64,000 bases of DNA from the NCBI RefSeq assembly GCF_007097155.1, contig NZ_VJWA01000002.1, positions 124,001 through 188,000 of the forward strand, given 5' to 3'. Positions 26,255 to 37,556 of this stretch are shown piece by piece. Source of the DNA: Glacieibacterium frigidum (GTDB lineage: Bacteria > Pseudomonadota > Alphaproteobacteria > Sphingomonadales > Sphingomonadaceae). The notes beneath the pieces are model-generated. The model did not search any database. It worked only from the letters and a program-made list of their open reading frames with translations, and was not told the origin of the DNA. Made by a program: the position numbers and the translations under genes. The stretch's first letter is position 1; each line of letters opens with the position of its first letter.

Positions 26255-26956
26255 ATGCGTATTCTCCTGGTTGAAGACGACCGTTTGATGGCCCGTTCGA
26301 TCGAGCTGATGCTCGGCGGCGCGGGGCTCGAATACGAGACTGCAGGAACCGGCGAGGAAGCGATCGAACTCGCCCGCGTTTACGACTATGACGCGATCCT
26401 CCTCGACCTGACCCTGCCCGATCTGCATGGCATCGAGGTCCTCCGCCGCATGCGCGTCGCGCGCATCGCGACGCCGGTCATAATCCTGACCGGCAACAGT
26501 GAGACCGAGGCCAAGGTCACCAGCTTCGGCATCGGCGCCGACGATTATGTCACCAAGCCCTTTCAGCGCGCCGAGTTGCTGGCGCGCGTCCACGCACTCG
26601 TCCGCCGTTCGAAGGGCCACGCCCAGTCGATCATCCGCACCGGACCGATGTCGATCGACCTGGCCGCGCGCACCGTCGAGGTCAGCGGCCACCGCGTCCA
26701 TCTGACGGGCAAGGAATATGCGATCCTCGAGATGCTGTCGCTCCGCAAGGGCATGACGCTGACCAAGGAAATGTTCCTGACGCACCTCTACGGCGGTCGC
26801 GACGAGCCCGAGCTGAAGATCATCGACGTCTTCATCTGCAAGCTGCGCAAGAAGCTTGCCGCCGCCGGCACCGGCGCGAGCGGGTGCATCGAGACCGTCT
26901 GGGGTCGCGGCTATGCGCTGCGCGATCCCGAGGGCGAGGTTCAGCAAGTCGCGTGA
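26255..26956 (+). CDS. ctrA: Cell-cycle response regulator CtrA
   Basis: OmpR-type response regulator; in many alphaproteobacteria it controls motility genes. 233 residues. Receiver 1-115 with the acidic pair E7/D8-D9, phospho-acceptor Asp51 (LLDLTLP) and switch Lys in [10 protein letters not shown]; winged-helix effector about 130-225 with the CtrA-typical [33 protein letters not shown] 26255 starts MRILLVEDD exactly; upstream in-frame codons (from 26123) are leader. The 153-bp leader after sciP holds TTAAC half-sites but no full TTAA-N7-TTAA. Whether it regulates the flagellar operon here is inference. Confidence 0.96.
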   Translation: MRILLVEDDRLMARSIELMLGGAGLEYETAGTGEEAIELARVYDYDAILLDLTLPDLHGIEVLRRMRVARIATPVIILTGNSETEAKVTSFGIGADDYVTKPFQRAELLARVHALVRRSKGHAQSIIRTGPMSIDLAARTVEVSGHRVHLTGKEYAILEMLSLRKGMTLTKEMFLTHLYGGRDEPELKIIDVFICKLRKKLAAAGTGASGCIETVWGRGYALRDPEGEVQQVA

Positions 26957-26963
26957 GCAGAGG

Positions 26964-27012
26964 CCGCGCGTAAGGCGTAACTCGCTTTTCGCGAATTCTG
27001 CCTTACGCGCGG
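26964..27012. repeat. Long-arm inverted repeat downstream of ctrA
   Basis: Perfect 13-bp arms CCGCGCGTAAGGC (26964-26976) and GCCTTACGCGCGG (27000-27012), separated by 23 bp. It lies 7 bp after the ctrA stop, in the 134-bp gap before the convergent trmJ. Most likely a factor-independent-like terminator or a processed 3' stem; no T-run follows directly. Confidence 0.5.
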
Positions 27013-27066
27013 ACTCACGCGAACCCGGCCGGCGAAGCGGCGGACACACCGCCGCCCGTCCGACGA

Positions 27067-27081
27067 CGCGGCTTTGCCGCG
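27067..27081. terminator. Hairpin between convergent ctrA and trmJ
   Basis: CGCGGC-ttt-GCCGCG (27067-27081), a compact 6-bp stem just before the 3' end of trmJ. Reading on the plus strand it is followed by a T-richer stretch (TTATTCTTT), consistent with ending plus-strand transcription from ctrA. Confidence 0.45.
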
Positions 27082-27090
27082 GCGCAGTCC

Positions 27091-27822
27091 TTATTCTTTC
27101 CGCCGCACCCGCGGCCCGTTGTGCAGCGCCGTCACCATGCCGCGCAGCGTCCGCACCTCCTTCGCCGACCACGCCGGTCGCGTCATCAGGTTGCGCAGCG
27201 TCATCCGCTTCGCCGAAACCGTCTCGGGTGGCTTGAAATAGCCCGCATCGACGAGCGCCGCGTCGAGCGCGACGATCAGCCCCTCTAGCTCGGCATGCGG
27301 CGCCGGCGCCTCGTAATTGGCGAGCACCGCCGCCGGTGTCGCATCGCCTGCGCGATGCCACTCGTACGCAGCAAGCAGCACAGCCTGCGCCAGGTTCAGC
27401 GACCCGAACGCCGGGTTGACCGGCACCGTCAGGATGGCGTTGGCGAAGATCAGCTCCTCGGTCAGCAGGCCCGACCGCTCGGCGCCGAACAGCAGGCCCG
27501 ACCGTGCACCGCGGCCCCGCATCTCGGTCGCCGCCTGCGCGGGCGTCACCACAGGCCGTGTCAGCTCACGCCCGCGCACCGTCGTGGCGTAGACATAGCT
27601 GAGGTCGGCGACCGCCTCCTGCACCGTGTCGTACACGCGCGCCGCCGCCAGCACCTCGTCGGCACCGCTCGCGGCAGGGCCGGCGTCGGCGTTCGGCCAG
27701 CCGTCGCGCGGCGCCACCAACCGCAAATCGGTCAGTTCGAAGTTGAGCATCGCCCGCGCGCAACTGCCGATATTCTGACCGAGCTGCGGACGGACGAGGA
27801 TGATCGCTGGGGCTTCGGTCAC
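27091..27822 (-). CDS. tRNA/rRNA 2'-O-methyltransferase (TrmJ type)
   Basis: SPOUT-fold methyltransferase of the TrmH family, TrmJ branch (tRNA Cm32/Um32 in model species). 243 residues. Motif 1 [22 protein letters not shown], motif 2 [12 protein letters not shown], and motif 3 [20 protein letters not shown], which forms the SAM knot. The start is a GTG (27822) overlapping the nrdR stop as GTGA; longer frames read through nrdR. The 3' part is helical, as in TrmJ dimers. TrmJ is more likely than CspR/TrmL from length, but substrate is not proven. Confidence 0.88.
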   Translation of the reverse strand: MTEAPAIILVRPQLGQNIGSCARAMLNFELTDLRLVAPRDGWPNADAGPAASGADEVLAAARVYDTVQEAVADLSYVYATTVRGRELTRPVVTPAQAATEMRGRGARSGLLFGAERSGLLTEELIFANAILTVPVNPAFGSLNLAQAVLLAAYEWHRAGDATPAAVLANYEAPAPHAELEGLIVALDAALVDAGYFKPPETVSAKRMTLRNLMTRPAWSAKEVRTLRGMVTALHNGPRVRRKE

Positions 27823-28313
27823 TCCGCCTCGCGCGCCAGCCGCCGCGTCGGCAGCGGCACCACCGACCCCGACAGCGACCCGACGAAGGTCTCGAAATCG
27901 CGCGCCTCGCGGAAGTCGCGGTAGACACTGGCGAAGCGGATGTAGGCGACCGGGTCGAGGGTCTGCAGCCCCTCCATCACCATCTCGCCGATCGTGCCGA
28001 CGCCGATCTCGGTCTCGCCGGCGGACTCGAGGCGGCGGACGACGCCCGATACCAACCGCTCGATCTTGCCCTCGTCGATCGGACGCTTGCGGCACGCGAT
28101 CTCGATCGAGCGCGCCAGCTTGTCACGGTCGAACACCTCGCGCTTGCCCGACTTCTTGACGACGGTCAGCTCGCGCAGCTGGATGCGCTCGAAGGTCGTG
28201 AAGCGCGCGCCGCACGCCGGGCACTGGCGGCGGCGGCGGATCGCGGCGCTATCCTCGGTCGGCCGGCTGTCCTTGACCTGGCTGTCGTCGTGAAGACAGA
28301 AGGGGCAGCGCAT
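27819..28313 (-). CDS. nrdR: Transcriptional repressor NrdR
   Basis: ATP/dATP-sensing repressor of ribonucleotide reductase genes. 164 residues: N-terminal zinc ribbon with C3, C6, C31 and C34 (MRCPFC ... CPACG), then an ATP-cone domain with [20 protein letters not shown] and ending [22 protein letters not shown]. Starts immediately after the glyA stop codon (TAG-ATG), the classical glyA-nrdR arrangement, and overlaps trmJ. Confidence 0.97.
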   Translation of the reverse strand: MRCPFCLHDDSQVKDSRPTEDSAAIRRRRQCPACGARFTTFERIQLRELTVVKKSGKREVFDRDKLARSIEIACRKRPIDEGKIERLVSGVVRRLESAGETEIGVGTIGEMVMEGLQTLDPVAYIRFASVYRDFREARDFETFVGSLSGSVVPLPTRRLAREAE

Positions 28314-29627
28314 CTAGACCGGATAGATCGGGAAGCGGGCGCACAGCGCGCGGACGCGGACGTTGACCGCCGCCTCGACCGAGGCGTTGCCATGCTCGCC
28401 GTTCGCCTGCAGCCCGTCGAGGACGTCGGCGATCATGTCGCCGATCGCCGCGAACTCCGCCAGGCCGAAGCCGCGCGTCGTGCCGGCGGGCGAGCCGACG
28501 CGGATGCCGCTGGTCTTGGTCGGCGGCAGCGGGTCGAACGGTACGCCGTTCTTGTTGCAGGTGATGCCGGCACGCTCGAGCGCCTCGTCGGCGTCCTTGC
28601 CGGTCAGCCCCTTCGGCGTCAGGTCGATCAGCGCGAGATGCGTGTCGGTGCCGCCCGCGACGACCGCGCAGCCGCGCTCGACGAGCTTCGCCGCGAGGAT
28701 CTTGGCGTTGGCCATCACCGCGGCGCTGTAGGTCCGGAATTCGGGCTGCAGCGCCTCGCCGAACGCCACCGCCTTGGCGGCGATGACGTGCATCAGCGGG
28801 CCGCCCTGCAGGCCCGGGAAGACCGCCGAGTTGAACTTCTTGCCCAGCGCCTCGTCGTTCGACAGGATCATGCCACCGCGGGGCCCACGCAGCGTCTTGT
28901 GCGTCGTCGTGGTCACGACATCGGCGTGCGGCAGTGGCGACGGGTGAAGCCCCGCCGCGACCAACCCCGCGAAGTGCGCCATGTCGACGAGCAGCTTCGC
29001 CCCCACCGCATCGGCGATGGCGCGGAAACGCGCGAAGTCGATGACGCGCGGATAGGCCGAGCCGCCGGCGATGATCAGCGTCGGCTTGTGCTCGTGAGCG
29101 AGGGCCTCGACCTGGTCGAAGTCGATCAGGTGATCCTCGCGGCGGACGCCGTACTGGATGGCGTTGAACCACTTGCCCGACATCGACGGCGCTGCGCCGT
29201 GCGTCAGGTGGCCGCCGGCGTCGAGGCTCATGCCGAGGATGGTGTCGCCGGGCCGGGTCAGCGCGAGCATCACGGCGCCGTTCGCCTGCGCGCCCGAATG
29301 CGGCTGGACGTTGGCATAGGCGCAGCCGAACAGCTGCTTCGCGCGCTCGATGGCAAGCGTCTCGACCGCGTCCGACGGGGCACAACCCTGATAGTAGCGC
29401 TTGCCCGGATAGCCTTCGGCGTACTTGTTGGTGAACACCGAGCCCTGCGCCTCGAGCACGGCGCGCGACACGATGTTCTCGCTCGCGATCAGCTCGATCT
29501 GGTTCTGCTGGCGGTCGAGTTCGCGCGCGATCGCCGCAGCGACTGCCGGGTCGCCGACCGTCACGCCGTCGGCGAAGAAGCCGCCCGGGGCCTCGTAGGT
29601 TTCGGCTACCGCCGCTGCGCTGGTCAT
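28314..29627 (-). CDS. glyA: Serine hydroxymethyltransferase
   Basis: PLP enzyme interconverting serine and glycine with tetrahydrofolate. 437 residues. Substrate and PLP motifs: [55 protein letters not shown] and the PLP Lys244 in [14 protein letters not shown]. Start ATG 29627 overlaps the rpiB stop as ATGA; the sequence further upstream belongs to rpiB. The order rpiB-glyA-nrdR is common in sphingomonads and other alphaproteobacteria. Confidence 0.98.
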   Translation of the reverse strand: MTSAAAVAETYEAPGGFFADGVTVGDPAVAAAIARELDRQQNQIELIASENIVSRAVLEAQGSVFTNKYAEGYPGKRYYQGCAPSDAVETLAIERAKQLFGCAYANVQPHSGAQANGAVMLALTRPGDTILGMSLDAGGHLTHGAAPSMSGKWFNAIQYGVRREDHLIDFDQVEALAHEHKPTLIIAGGSAYPRVIDFARFRAIADAVGAKLLVDMAHFAGLVAAGLHPSPLPHADVVTTTTHKTLRGPRGGMILSNDEALGKKFNSAVFPGLQGGPLMHVIAAKAVAFGEALQPEFRTYSAAVMANAKILAAKLVERGCAVVAGGTDTHLALIDLTPKGLTGKDADEALERAGITCNKNGVPFDPLPPTKTSGIRVGSPAGTTRGFGLAEFAAIGDMIADVLDGLQANGEHGNASVEAAVNVRVRALCARFPIYPV

Positions 29628-30082
29628 TCCGCCGCCTCCTTGAGAGTCGCGCCGTCGAGCTTGGCGACGCGCCCCGCGTGCCGCCCGCCTTCGAACGCGG
29701 TATTCAGAAATTCGTGGACGCAGTCGCGCGCCACCTCGACGCCGATGATCCGGCTGCCGAGCACCAGGATGTTCGCGTCGTTGTGCGTCCGCGCCATGCG
29801 CGCCATCAGCCCGCTCGTGCACAGTGCCGCCCGCGCACCGGGCACGCGGTTGGCGGCGATCGCGATGCCGATCCCCGACCCGCACACCGCGATGCCGTGC
29901 GCCGCGCGCCCGCCGGCAACCGCCTGCGCCACCGCGAAACCATAGTCGGGATAATCGACCGAGGCCTCGCCGTGCGTGCCGAGGTCGAGCACGTCGTGCC
30001 CGGCAGCGCGCAGCTCGTCCGCCAGCAGCGCCTTGAGCGCGAAGCCAGCGTGATCGGCGGCGAGAGCGATGGTCTGGGTCAT
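29624..30082 (-). CDS. rpiB: Ribose-5-phosphate isomerase B
   Basis: Interconverts ribose 5-phosphate and ribulose 5-phosphate. 152 residues, typical. [12 protein letters not shown] start, [16 protein letters not shown], catalytic Cys67 in [26 protein letters not shown] and the C-terminal [16 protein letters not shown] start at ATG 30082 ([13 protein letters not shown]); an in-frame ATG 39 bp upstream adds no conserved residues. Confidence 0.95.
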   Translation of the reverse strand: MTQTIALAADHAGFALKALLADELRAAGHDVLDLGTHGEASVDYPDYGFAVAQAVAGGRAAHGIAVCGSGIGIAIAANRVPGARAALCTSGLMARMARTHNDANILVLGSRIIGVEVARDCVHEFLNTAFEGGRHAGRVAKLDGATLKEAAE

Positions 30083-30173
30083 TCTACGGCTCGTGCGCGA
30101 GTCCTGTGTCAGGCGCAACATCTAGGCGAAATGGGGGGACCGGGCAACGCGGCAAAAGCGGATTGCCGCGTGG

Positions 30174-31115
30174 CTAGTGCTTCTTTCCCCGCGCGCGGTG
30201 GATCGCAATGACCACCGCCGCGACGATGCCGCCGACGACCAGGCCCACGATGCCTGCGCCGGTTGCCGTGACGATCCACTCGACGACGCCCGACATTGCG
30301 CCCATGCCGCCGCCGACCGCCACTGCCGCGTGGTGGATGACATGCTCGGGGCCGGCGAGCCCGAACTCGGCGAGGCCGTGGACGATGATGCCGCCGCCGA
30401 CCCAGATCATCGCGGCGGTGCCGATCACCGACAGCGCCGCCAGCAGCTTGGGCATCCCCTTCACCAGCCCGCGCCCGACGGCGCGCAGCGCGCCCGAGCC
30501 GCCCTTGGCGAGGTGCAGGCCGATATCGTCCATCTTCACGATCAGCCCGACGACGCCATAGACGCCCACGGTGATCGCTATCGCGACGACGGCGAGCACG
30601 GCCCCCTGCGTCACCAGCGGGCGGTCGGCGACATCGGCGAGGGCAATCGCCATGATCTCCGCCGACAGGATGAAATCGGTGCGGATCGCCCCGGACACCT
30701 TTTCGTTCTCGATGGTCGCCGGGTCCTGCACGGTCTCGACGACTGCCTCGTGGCCGTGCGGGAAGACCTTCTCGATGACCTTTTCGGCACCCTCGAAACA
30801 CAGATAGGCACCGCCGATCATCAGGATCGGCGTCAGCGCCCAAGGCGCGAAGGCGCTGAGCAGCAGCGCCGCGGGCAGCAGGAACAGCAGCTTGTTCTTG
30901 AGCGAGCCGCGCGCGATCTTCCAGATGATCGGCAGCTCGCGGTCGGGGCTGAGCCCCGTCACATAGCGCGGGGTGACCGCGGTATCGTCGATGACGACAC
31001 CCGCCGCCTTCGCCCCCGCCTTGCCCGCTGCGCCCGCGATATCGTCGAGCGACGCGGCCGCGAGCTTGGTCAGTGCCGCGACATCGTCGAGGAGGGCAAC
31101 CAGTCCACCGGCCAT
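30174..31115 (-). CDS. DUF808 (YedI-like) inner-membrane protein
   Basis: 313-residue polytopic membrane protein of unknown function. The DUF808 opening is clear: MAGGLVALLDDVAALTKLAAASLDDIAGAAGKAG, followed by KAAGVVIDDTAVTPRYVTGL and ELPIIWKIARGSLKNK. About six membrane segments follow, with the conserved LMIGGAYLCFEGAEKV. It shares one base with the stop of the hydratase-type gene (TGATG), so they are coupled. The 91-bp gap to rpiB shows no clear promoter. Confidence 0.88.
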   Translation of the reverse strand: MAGGLVALLDDVAALTKLAAASLDDIAGAAGKAGAKAAGVVIDDTAVTPRYVTGLSPDRELPIIWKIARGSLKNKLLFLLPAALLLSAFAPWALTPILMIGGAYLCFEGAEKVIEKVFPHGHEAVVETVQDPATIENEKVSGAIRTDFILSAEIMAIALADVADRPLVTQGAVLAVVAIAITVGVYGVVGLIVKMDDIGLHLAKGGSGALRAVGRGLVKGMPKLLAALSVIGTAAMIWVGGGIIVHGLAEFGLAGPEHVIHHAAVAVGGGMGAMSGVVEWIVTATGAGIVGLVVGGIVAAVVIAIHRARGKKH

Positions 31116-32146
31116 CAGTCGAACTCCAGATCGCCGCTCGGCGGCTCACGCAGGTACGATGCCACCATGGCGTCGTCGACCTCTTCGAGGGTCGCGGGCG
31201 ACCACAGGGGCGACCTGTCCTTGTCGATCAGCTGAGCGCGCACGCCTTCGTAGAAGTCGCGGCCGTGCTTGATCGCGCAGACCATGCGATATTCGGTGCG
31301 CAGCGCCGCCTCGATCGTGCCGCCGCGCGCCATGCGGACGCCCTTCAGCGAAATCTTGAGCGAGGTCGGCGACATGCGCGCGATCACCTCGTGCTGCGCG
31401 CGCGCCCAGTCGTCGCCCTCGGCCAGGCTCGCCTGGATGTCCTCGACCCGGTCGTGCGCGAAGTGGAAGTCGATGCCCTCACGCAGCGCCGCCAGCGCGC
31501 TGTCGCCGGCGGGCGCGTCGAGCGTGTCGAGGATCGTCCCCGCCTCCTCCTCGCCATCGGCGAGCAGGTCACGCAGCAGCGGCAGCCGCTCGGCCGGCAC
31601 GAAATGGGTCGCGATCCCGGCGTATCGGCAGTCGGCTGCCCTCAGGCGTGCCCCGGTCAGCGCCAGCCACGTGCCGATTTCGCCGGGCAGCGCGCTCAGG
31701 GCGTGCGTGCCGCCGACATCGGGGATCAGGCCGATCCCCGTCTCGGGCATCGCGAACAAGGTGCGCTCGGTGGCGACGCGGTAGCGGCCGTGAACCGACA
31801 GGCCGACCCCGCCGCCCATCGTCACGCCGTCCATCAGCGCGACATAGTCGACGGGCAGGCGCGCGACCGCCTGGTTCATGCGGTATTCGTCGTGGAAGAA
31901 GCCCTCCCACTCGTCCGATCCGGCTCGGCCCGCCGTATGCAGCCCGACGACGTCGCCGCCCGCGCAAAAGGCCCGGTCGCCCGCCCCTTCGATAACGATC
32001 CGGTCGACCTCCGGGTCGGCGGCGCCGTCCATCAGCGCGCGGTGGATCGCCAGCACCATCGCCCGGTCGATAGCATTGAGCGCCGTCTGCCGATCGAGCG
32101 TGACGAACAGCGCGCGGCCGCGCCGCTCGGTGCGGACTGCGGTCAT
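31115..32146 (-). CDS. Enoyl-CoA hydratase/isomerase family, 3-hydroxyisobutyryl-CoA hydrolase-like
   Basis: 343 residues, the length of the hydrolase subgroup rather than of simple crotonases (about 260). Oxyanion-hole residues in GAGDRAFCAGGDVVGLH and YVALMDGVTMGGGVGLSVHG; the acidic residue in LFAMPETGIGLIPDVGGTHAL; C-terminal extension with MSPTSLKISLKGVRMARG typical of HIBCH. It would hydrolyse 3-hydroxyisobutyryl-CoA in valine breakdown. Start ATG 32146 overlaps the thioesterase stop (TGATG). Neighbours are not valine genes, so a pathway role is inferred from family only. Confidence 0.87.
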   Translation of the reverse strand: MTAVRTERRGRALFVTLDRQTALNAIDRAMVLAIHRALMDGAADPEVDRIVIEGAGDRAFCAGGDVVGLHTAGRAGSDEWEGFFHDEYRMNQAVARLPVDYVALMDGVTMGGGVGLSVHGRYRVATERTLFAMPETGIGLIPDVGGTHALSALPGEIGTWLALTGARLRAADCRYAGIATHFVPAERLPLLRDLLADGEEEAGTILDTLDAPAGDSALAALREGIDFHFAHDRVEDIQASLAEGDDWARAQHEVIARMSPTSLKISLKGVRMARGGTIEAALRTEYRMVCAIKHGRDFYEGVRAQLIDKDRSPLWSPATLEEVDDAMVASYLREPPSGDLEFD

Positions 32147-32586
32147 CACGCCTCCACCAGGTTCGCGTCGTCGGGCATCGGCACCGGCAGCGCGCTCGTC
32201 GACAGCTTGGCGAGCACGCGGCCATCGGCGTCGGTCAGCTCGGCCTCCATGAACGCCACGCGCTTGCCGATCTTCAGGCAGCGCCCCAGGCCGAAGACCG
32301 GCCCCAGGCGAACGACACCGAAGAAGCTGCACTTCAGCTCGATGGTCGGCACGACGATGCGCTTTCCCGACGCGACCACCGCCGACACCGCCGCGCAGTC
32401 GTCGAGCATCGCGACGATGAAACCGCCCTGCACATTGCCCATCGGGTTGCAGAACTCGGGCTTGGGCGCGAAGCTCATCCGCACCGTGCCCGCGGCGCTG
32501 TCGACGCCAATGATCTGCGTGCCGAGCAGGCGCGACGTCGGCGGCGCGACGCGGTTCATCCGCTCCATCAGCTCGGCGTCGGTCAT
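32146..32586 (-). CDS. PaaI-family hotdog thioesterase
   Basis: 146-residue acyl-CoA thioesterase of the hotdog fold. The family core is NPMGNVQGGFIVAMLDDCAAVSAV (Asn, Gly-Gly and Asp of the catalytic helix), followed by the strand VVPTIELKCSFFGVV. ATG 32586 is preferred over a GTG 6 bp upstream because the AGGGTGG stretch then serves as RBS. Coupled to the CoA hydrolase gene, suggesting both act on CoA thioesters. Substrate unknown. Confidence 0.85.
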   Translation of the reverse strand: MTDAELMERMNRVAPPTSRLLGTQIIGVDSAAGTVRMSFAPKPEFCNPMGNVQGGFIVAMLDDCAAVSAVVASGKRIVVPTIELKCSFFGVVRLGPVFGLGRCLKIGKRVAFMEAELTDADGRVLAKLSTSALPVPMPDDANLVEA

Positions 32587-32593
32587 TGCCACC

Positions 32594-33385
32594 CTAGAGG
32601 ATCTCGGTCCGCATCAGGCCATAGCCATGAAGCGCGGGCGCGAGGGCGTCAACGTCGGGGCCGGGCCGCGTGAACACCGCGATGCCGGGCGGGGCGATGT
32701 CGGGCCATGTGATGCCCGCGAGCAGGTGCACGACGCGGCGGGCAATCCCGGCGCTGCCGTCGACGAAGGTCAGCTGGCGCGGTGCCGCGGCAGCCAGCTC
32801 CGCAGCGACGAGCGGGAAGTGGGTGCACGCCAGCACGACGGTGTCGATGCGCTCGCCGCCCGGCTGGTCGAGCAGCCCGTGGAGTTCGGTGGCATAGTCG
32901 GCCGCGTCGGTCACCCGCCCGTGCAGCTTGGCCTCGGCCAGCTCGACGAGACGACCCGAGCCGTGGCGCAGGACCGTGCAGTCGGCGGCGAACTCGGCGG
33001 CGAGCCGGTCAACATAGGGCTGCCGCACCGTCGCGACCGTGCCCAGCACACCGATGGCGCGTGTCACGCTGGCTGCGGCGGCAGGCTTGATCGCAGGCAC
33101 CGTGCCGACCACGGGCACCGCCAGCGCGGCACGGACATGCGCCAGCGCGATCGTCGAGGCGGTATTGCACGCGATGATGACGAGCGCCGGCTTGTAGCGT
33201 TCGGTCAGCCGCCCGAGCAGCGCGCAGACCCGCGTCGCCACCTCCATCTCGGTCTTGGGACCATAGGGAAAGCCGGCGTTATCGGCGGCGTAGACGATCG
33301 GCGCAGTCGGCAGCGCGGCGCGCACCGGCCCGAGCACCGACAGGCCGCCCACACCGGAGTCGAAAAACAGGATCGGCGCCGCCAT
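32594..33385 (-). CDS. murI: Glutamate racemase
   Basis: Makes D-glutamate for peptidoglycan. 263 residues. Both catalytic cysteines are present: Cys73 in IIACNTASTIAL and Cys187 in VVLACTHFPLV, with Asp9 in FFDSGVGGLSVL and the AADNAGFPYGPKT loop. ATG 33385 begins MAAPILFFDSGVGG; the longer frame to 33421 adds residues not in the family. Divergent from plsC. Confidence 0.96.
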   Translation of the reverse strand: MAAPILFFDSGVGGLSVLGPVRAALPTAPIVYAADNAGFPYGPKTEMEVATRVCALLGRLTERYKPALVIIACNTASTIALAHVRAALAVPVVGTVPAIKPAAAASVTRAIGVLGTVATVRQPYVDRLAAEFAADCTVLRHGSGRLVELAEAKLHGRVTDAADYATELHGLLDQPGGERIDTVVLACTHFPLVAAELAAAAPRQLTFVDGSAGIARRVVHLLAGITWPDIAPPGIAVFTRPGPDVDALAPALHGYGLMRTEIL

Positions 33386-33492
33386 GACCCGCGACCTAGC
33401 CGCGCTGGCCGGACGGTGCAACGCGTGTCAGCGGGCCGTCGGGGCCGACCATGCCCCTCGCGGACCCGCGCAAAGGCTGCGACAAGGAAGCG

Positions 33493-35248
<1,756 letters not shown>

Positions 35249-35294
35249 GCGCCCGTTCTTGCCCGCGGGGCCGCATTCCCTTAACGCCCCGCCC

Positions 35295-36332
35295 ATGATC
35301 GCCCCCATCCGCATCGCCGTCCTGGGCGCCTCCGGCTACACCGGCGCAGACCTCGTGCGCCTGGCGCTGACGCACCCGCACATCGAGATCGCGGCGCTCA
35401 GCGCCAACGCAAAGGCGGGGCTGACGATGGCGGAGGTGTGGCCGCACTTCGCGCCCTATCCCGACCTGCCGCGCCTGACGTTGGCGGAGGAGGTCGACTG
35501 GGCGGGCGTCGACGCGGTGTTCGGCTGCCTGCCGCACGCGGCGTCGGCGGCGCTGCTGGCGACGCTGGAAGGGCCGCGGATTGTCGATCTGTCGGCGGAC
35601 TTCCGCTTGAAGGACGCGGGCACCTATGCCGAGTGGTACGGCGGCGCGCACCCTGCCCCGGCCCTGCTGCCGCAAGCGGTCTATGGCCTGACCGAGTACG
35701 CCCGTGACGCGCTGCCCGGTGCGCGGTTGGTGGCATGCCCGGGCTGCTACCCCACTGCCGTGCTGCTCGCGGTCCTTCCGCTGGTCGAGGCCGGGCTGAT
35801 CGATCCGGCGCGGGTCAGCGTCAATGCGCTATCGGGCGTGTCCGGTGCGGGGCGCGGCCTGAAGGAGGCGAACCTGTTCGCCGAGGTAGCGGAGGCCGTT
35901 CACCCCTATGCGATCGGCGCGCATCGCCACATGCCGGAGATCGAGCAGGAGATCGGGCTGCGTGCCGGGACGGACGTGCGGATCAGCTTCACCCCGCACC
36001 TCGTGCCGATGAACCGCGGCGAGCTGGTGACGATCGCGGTCGAGACGCGCGGCACGGTCGCCGACCTGCGCGCCGCACTGCAGGCCCGCTACACCGACGA
36101 GCCGTTCGTGCACCTGCTGCCCGAGGGCGTTGCGCCGAGCACGCGGATGGTGCGGGGGTCGAACCACGCGGTGCTCAACGTCTTCGCCGATCGCTTGCCC
36201 GGCCGGGCGCTGGTCATCGCGGCGATCGACAATCTGGTGAAGGGGTCGAGCGGCCAGGCGATCCAGAACCTCAACCTGATGTTCGGCCTGCCCGAGACCG
36301 CGGGGCTGACGCAGGCGCCGCTGTTTCCATGA
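35295..36332 (+). CDS. argC: N-acetyl-gamma-glutamyl-phosphate reductase
   Basis: Third step of arginine synthesis, NADPH-dependent. 345 residues. N-terminal Rossmann motif VLGASGYTGADLVRL; LPHAASAAL; VDLSADFRLKD; catalytic Cys151 in ACPGCYPTAVLL; His in GAHRHMPEIEQE. Start ATG 35295 is followed directly by IRIAVLGASGYTG. Overlaps the GNAT gene by 4 bp (ATGA). Confidence 0.96.
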   Translation: MIAPIRIAVLGASGYTGADLVRLALTHPHIEIAALSANAKAGLTMAEVWPHFAPYPDLPRLTLAEEVDWAGVDAVFGCLPHAASAALLATLEGPRIVDLSADFRLKDAGTYAEWYGGAHPAPALLPQAVYGLTEYARDALPGARLVACPGCYPTAVLLAVLPLVEAGLIDPARVSVNALSGVSGAGRGLKEANLFAEVAEAVHPYAIGAHRHMPEIEQEIGLRAGTDVRISFTPHLVPMNRGELVTIAVETRGTVADLRAALQARYTDEPFVHLLPEGVAPSTRMVRGSNHAVLNVFADRLPGRALVIAAIDNLVKGSSGQAIQNLNLMFGLPETAGLTQAPLFP

Positions 36333-36859
36333 TCGAGACCGAGCGCCTGATCCTCGCCGAATGGCGCGACGACCATCGCGCACCGATCGCCGCGATCAAC
36401 GCCGATCCCGAGGTCATGCGCTATTTCGTGGCGCCGATGACGCGCGCCGAGACCGACGCGCAGGTCGACCGGCAGATCGCCGCCCAGACCGAGCACGGCT
36501 TCTGCTTCTGGGCGATCGAACGCAAGGCGGACGGGGTGTTGATGGGCCTCGCGGGTCTCAAGCTCGGCGCCCCCGACACGCCGATCGCGCGCGACCTCGA
36601 AGTCGGCTGGCGCTTCGGCAAGGACTTCTGGGGCCACGGCTATGCCAGCGAGGCGGCGCGCGCGGCGCTGGCGCACGGCTTCGCCGACCCCGCGTGGCCG
36701 CGCATCGCGGCGATCACCACGACCGAGAACCGGGCATCACGGGCGGTCATGGACCGCATCGGCATGACCTATGCCGAAGGGCTGGACTTCGACCATCCAG
36801 CGGTGCCGCGCGACAGTCCGGTGCTGCGCCACGTCACCTATTTCATCGACCGGCCGTGA
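36329..36859 (+). CDS. GNAT-family N-acetyltransferase (RimJ/RimL type)
   Basis: 176 residues. Begins METERLILxxW-like (MIETERLILAEWRDD), the acetyl-CoA binding motif lies in DLEVGWRFGKDFWGHGYASEAARAAL (with GHGYA as Q/RxxGxA-type loop), and ITTTENRASRAVMDRIGM is the C-terminal signature of protein/ribosomal-alanine acetyltransferase-like enzymes. Substrate unknown. Embedded between argC and the carbonic anhydrase gene with 4-bp overlaps on each side. Confidence 0.9.
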   Translation: MIETERLILAEWRDDHRAPIAAINADPEVMRYFVAPMTRAETDAQVDRQIAAQTEHGFCFWAIERKADGVLMGLAGLKLGAPDTPIARDLEVGWRFGKDFWGHGYASEAARAALAHGFADPAWPRIAAITTTENRASRAVMDRIGMTYAEGLDFDHPAVPRDSPVLRHVTYFIDRP

Positions 36860-37365
36860 CGCTCCACGGCTTCGGCGGGGCCTATCCGCAGGTCGCCGAC
36901 GACGTCTTCATCGCTGCCGGCGCCCAGGTGATCGGCAATGTCAGCATCGGCGCGGGCGCGAGCATCTGGTTCAACTGCGTGCTGCGCGGCGACGTCATGC
37001 CGATTGCGGTCGGGGCGCGGTCGAACATCCAGGACGGCACCGTCGTGCACGTGTCGCGCGGTACGCACGGCACGGTGATCGGCAGCGACTGCCTGATCGG
37101 CCACATGGCGATGATCCACCGTTGCACCCTGCACGACCACGCCTTTGTCGGGCTTGGTTCGATCGTCATGGACGGCTGCGTCATCGAGAGCGACGCCATG
37201 CTCGCGGCAGGCTCGCTGCTGACGCCGGGGAAGGTCGTGCGCACCGGCGAACTATGGACGGGCCGGCCCGCCGCCTTCGCGCGCAGGCTAAGTCCTATCG
37301 AAATAGAGCGCAATCGGAGTGCAGCGGCGGGCTACGTCGAACTCGCGTCGCTCTACCGCACCTAA
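36856..37365 (+). CDS. Gamma-class carbonic anhydrase-like protein
   Basis: 169 residues, left-handed beta-helix made of hexapeptide repeats (IGNVSIGAGASIWFN, VLRGDVMPIAVGARSNIQDG, GTVIGSDCLIGHMAMIHRC). The three metal-binding histidines, His64, His82 and His87, are in place. Such YrdA/PaaY-like proteins may be carbonic anhydrases or acyl-CoA thioesterase helpers. Start is GTG 36856 overlapping the GNAT stop (GTGA). Confidence 0.88.
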   Translation: MTLHGFGGAYPQVADDVFIAAGAQVIGNVSIGAGASIWFNCVLRGDVMPIAVGARSNIQDGTVVHVSRGTHGTVIGSDCLIGHMAMIHRCTLHDHAFVGLGSIVMDGCVIESDAMLAAGSLLTPGKVVRTGELWTGRPAAFARRLSPIEIERNRSAAAGYVELASLYRT

Positions 37366-37455
37366 GCGTTAACTAAGATTACGAACCGATTCGGTTGATA
37401 TATATCGAAGGTATATGTCATTTCCGGCGCGTTATGTTCTCATTAACCCAGATTT

Positions 37456-37467
37456 TTTACACGTAAA
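37456..37467. promoter_or_regulatory. Candidate activator site upstream of the PEP-CTERM promoter
   Basis: TTTAC-AC-GTAAA is a perfect inverted repeat about 90 bp upstream of the sigma-54 -24 element, and a TTTACAC half-site recurs at about 37487-37493. Position and symmetry fit a PrsR enhancer. The rest of the 249-bp gap from 37366 is AT-rich with a weak hairpin (AACCG-att-CGGTT, 37384-37396) after the carbonic anhydrase stop. Confidence 0.4.
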
Positions 37468-37505
37468 CGGTAAGCTGTCGGCGGTCTTTACACCCATCTG
37501 GAATC

Positions 37506-37515
37506 GTCCGGACAA
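37506..37515. repeat. TGTCCGGACA palindrome, near copy
   Basis: GTCCGGACAA at 37506-37515, preceded by C: the 8-bp core GTCCGGAC is kept and one arm is shortened (CGTCCGGACA for TGTCCGGACA). The only copy outside a gene, 42 bp upstream of the sigma-54 promoter. Confidence 0.45.
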
Positions 37516-37556
37516 CCTGTTACGGACTCCCACTGATATCGTTGAATTTTCCGATC

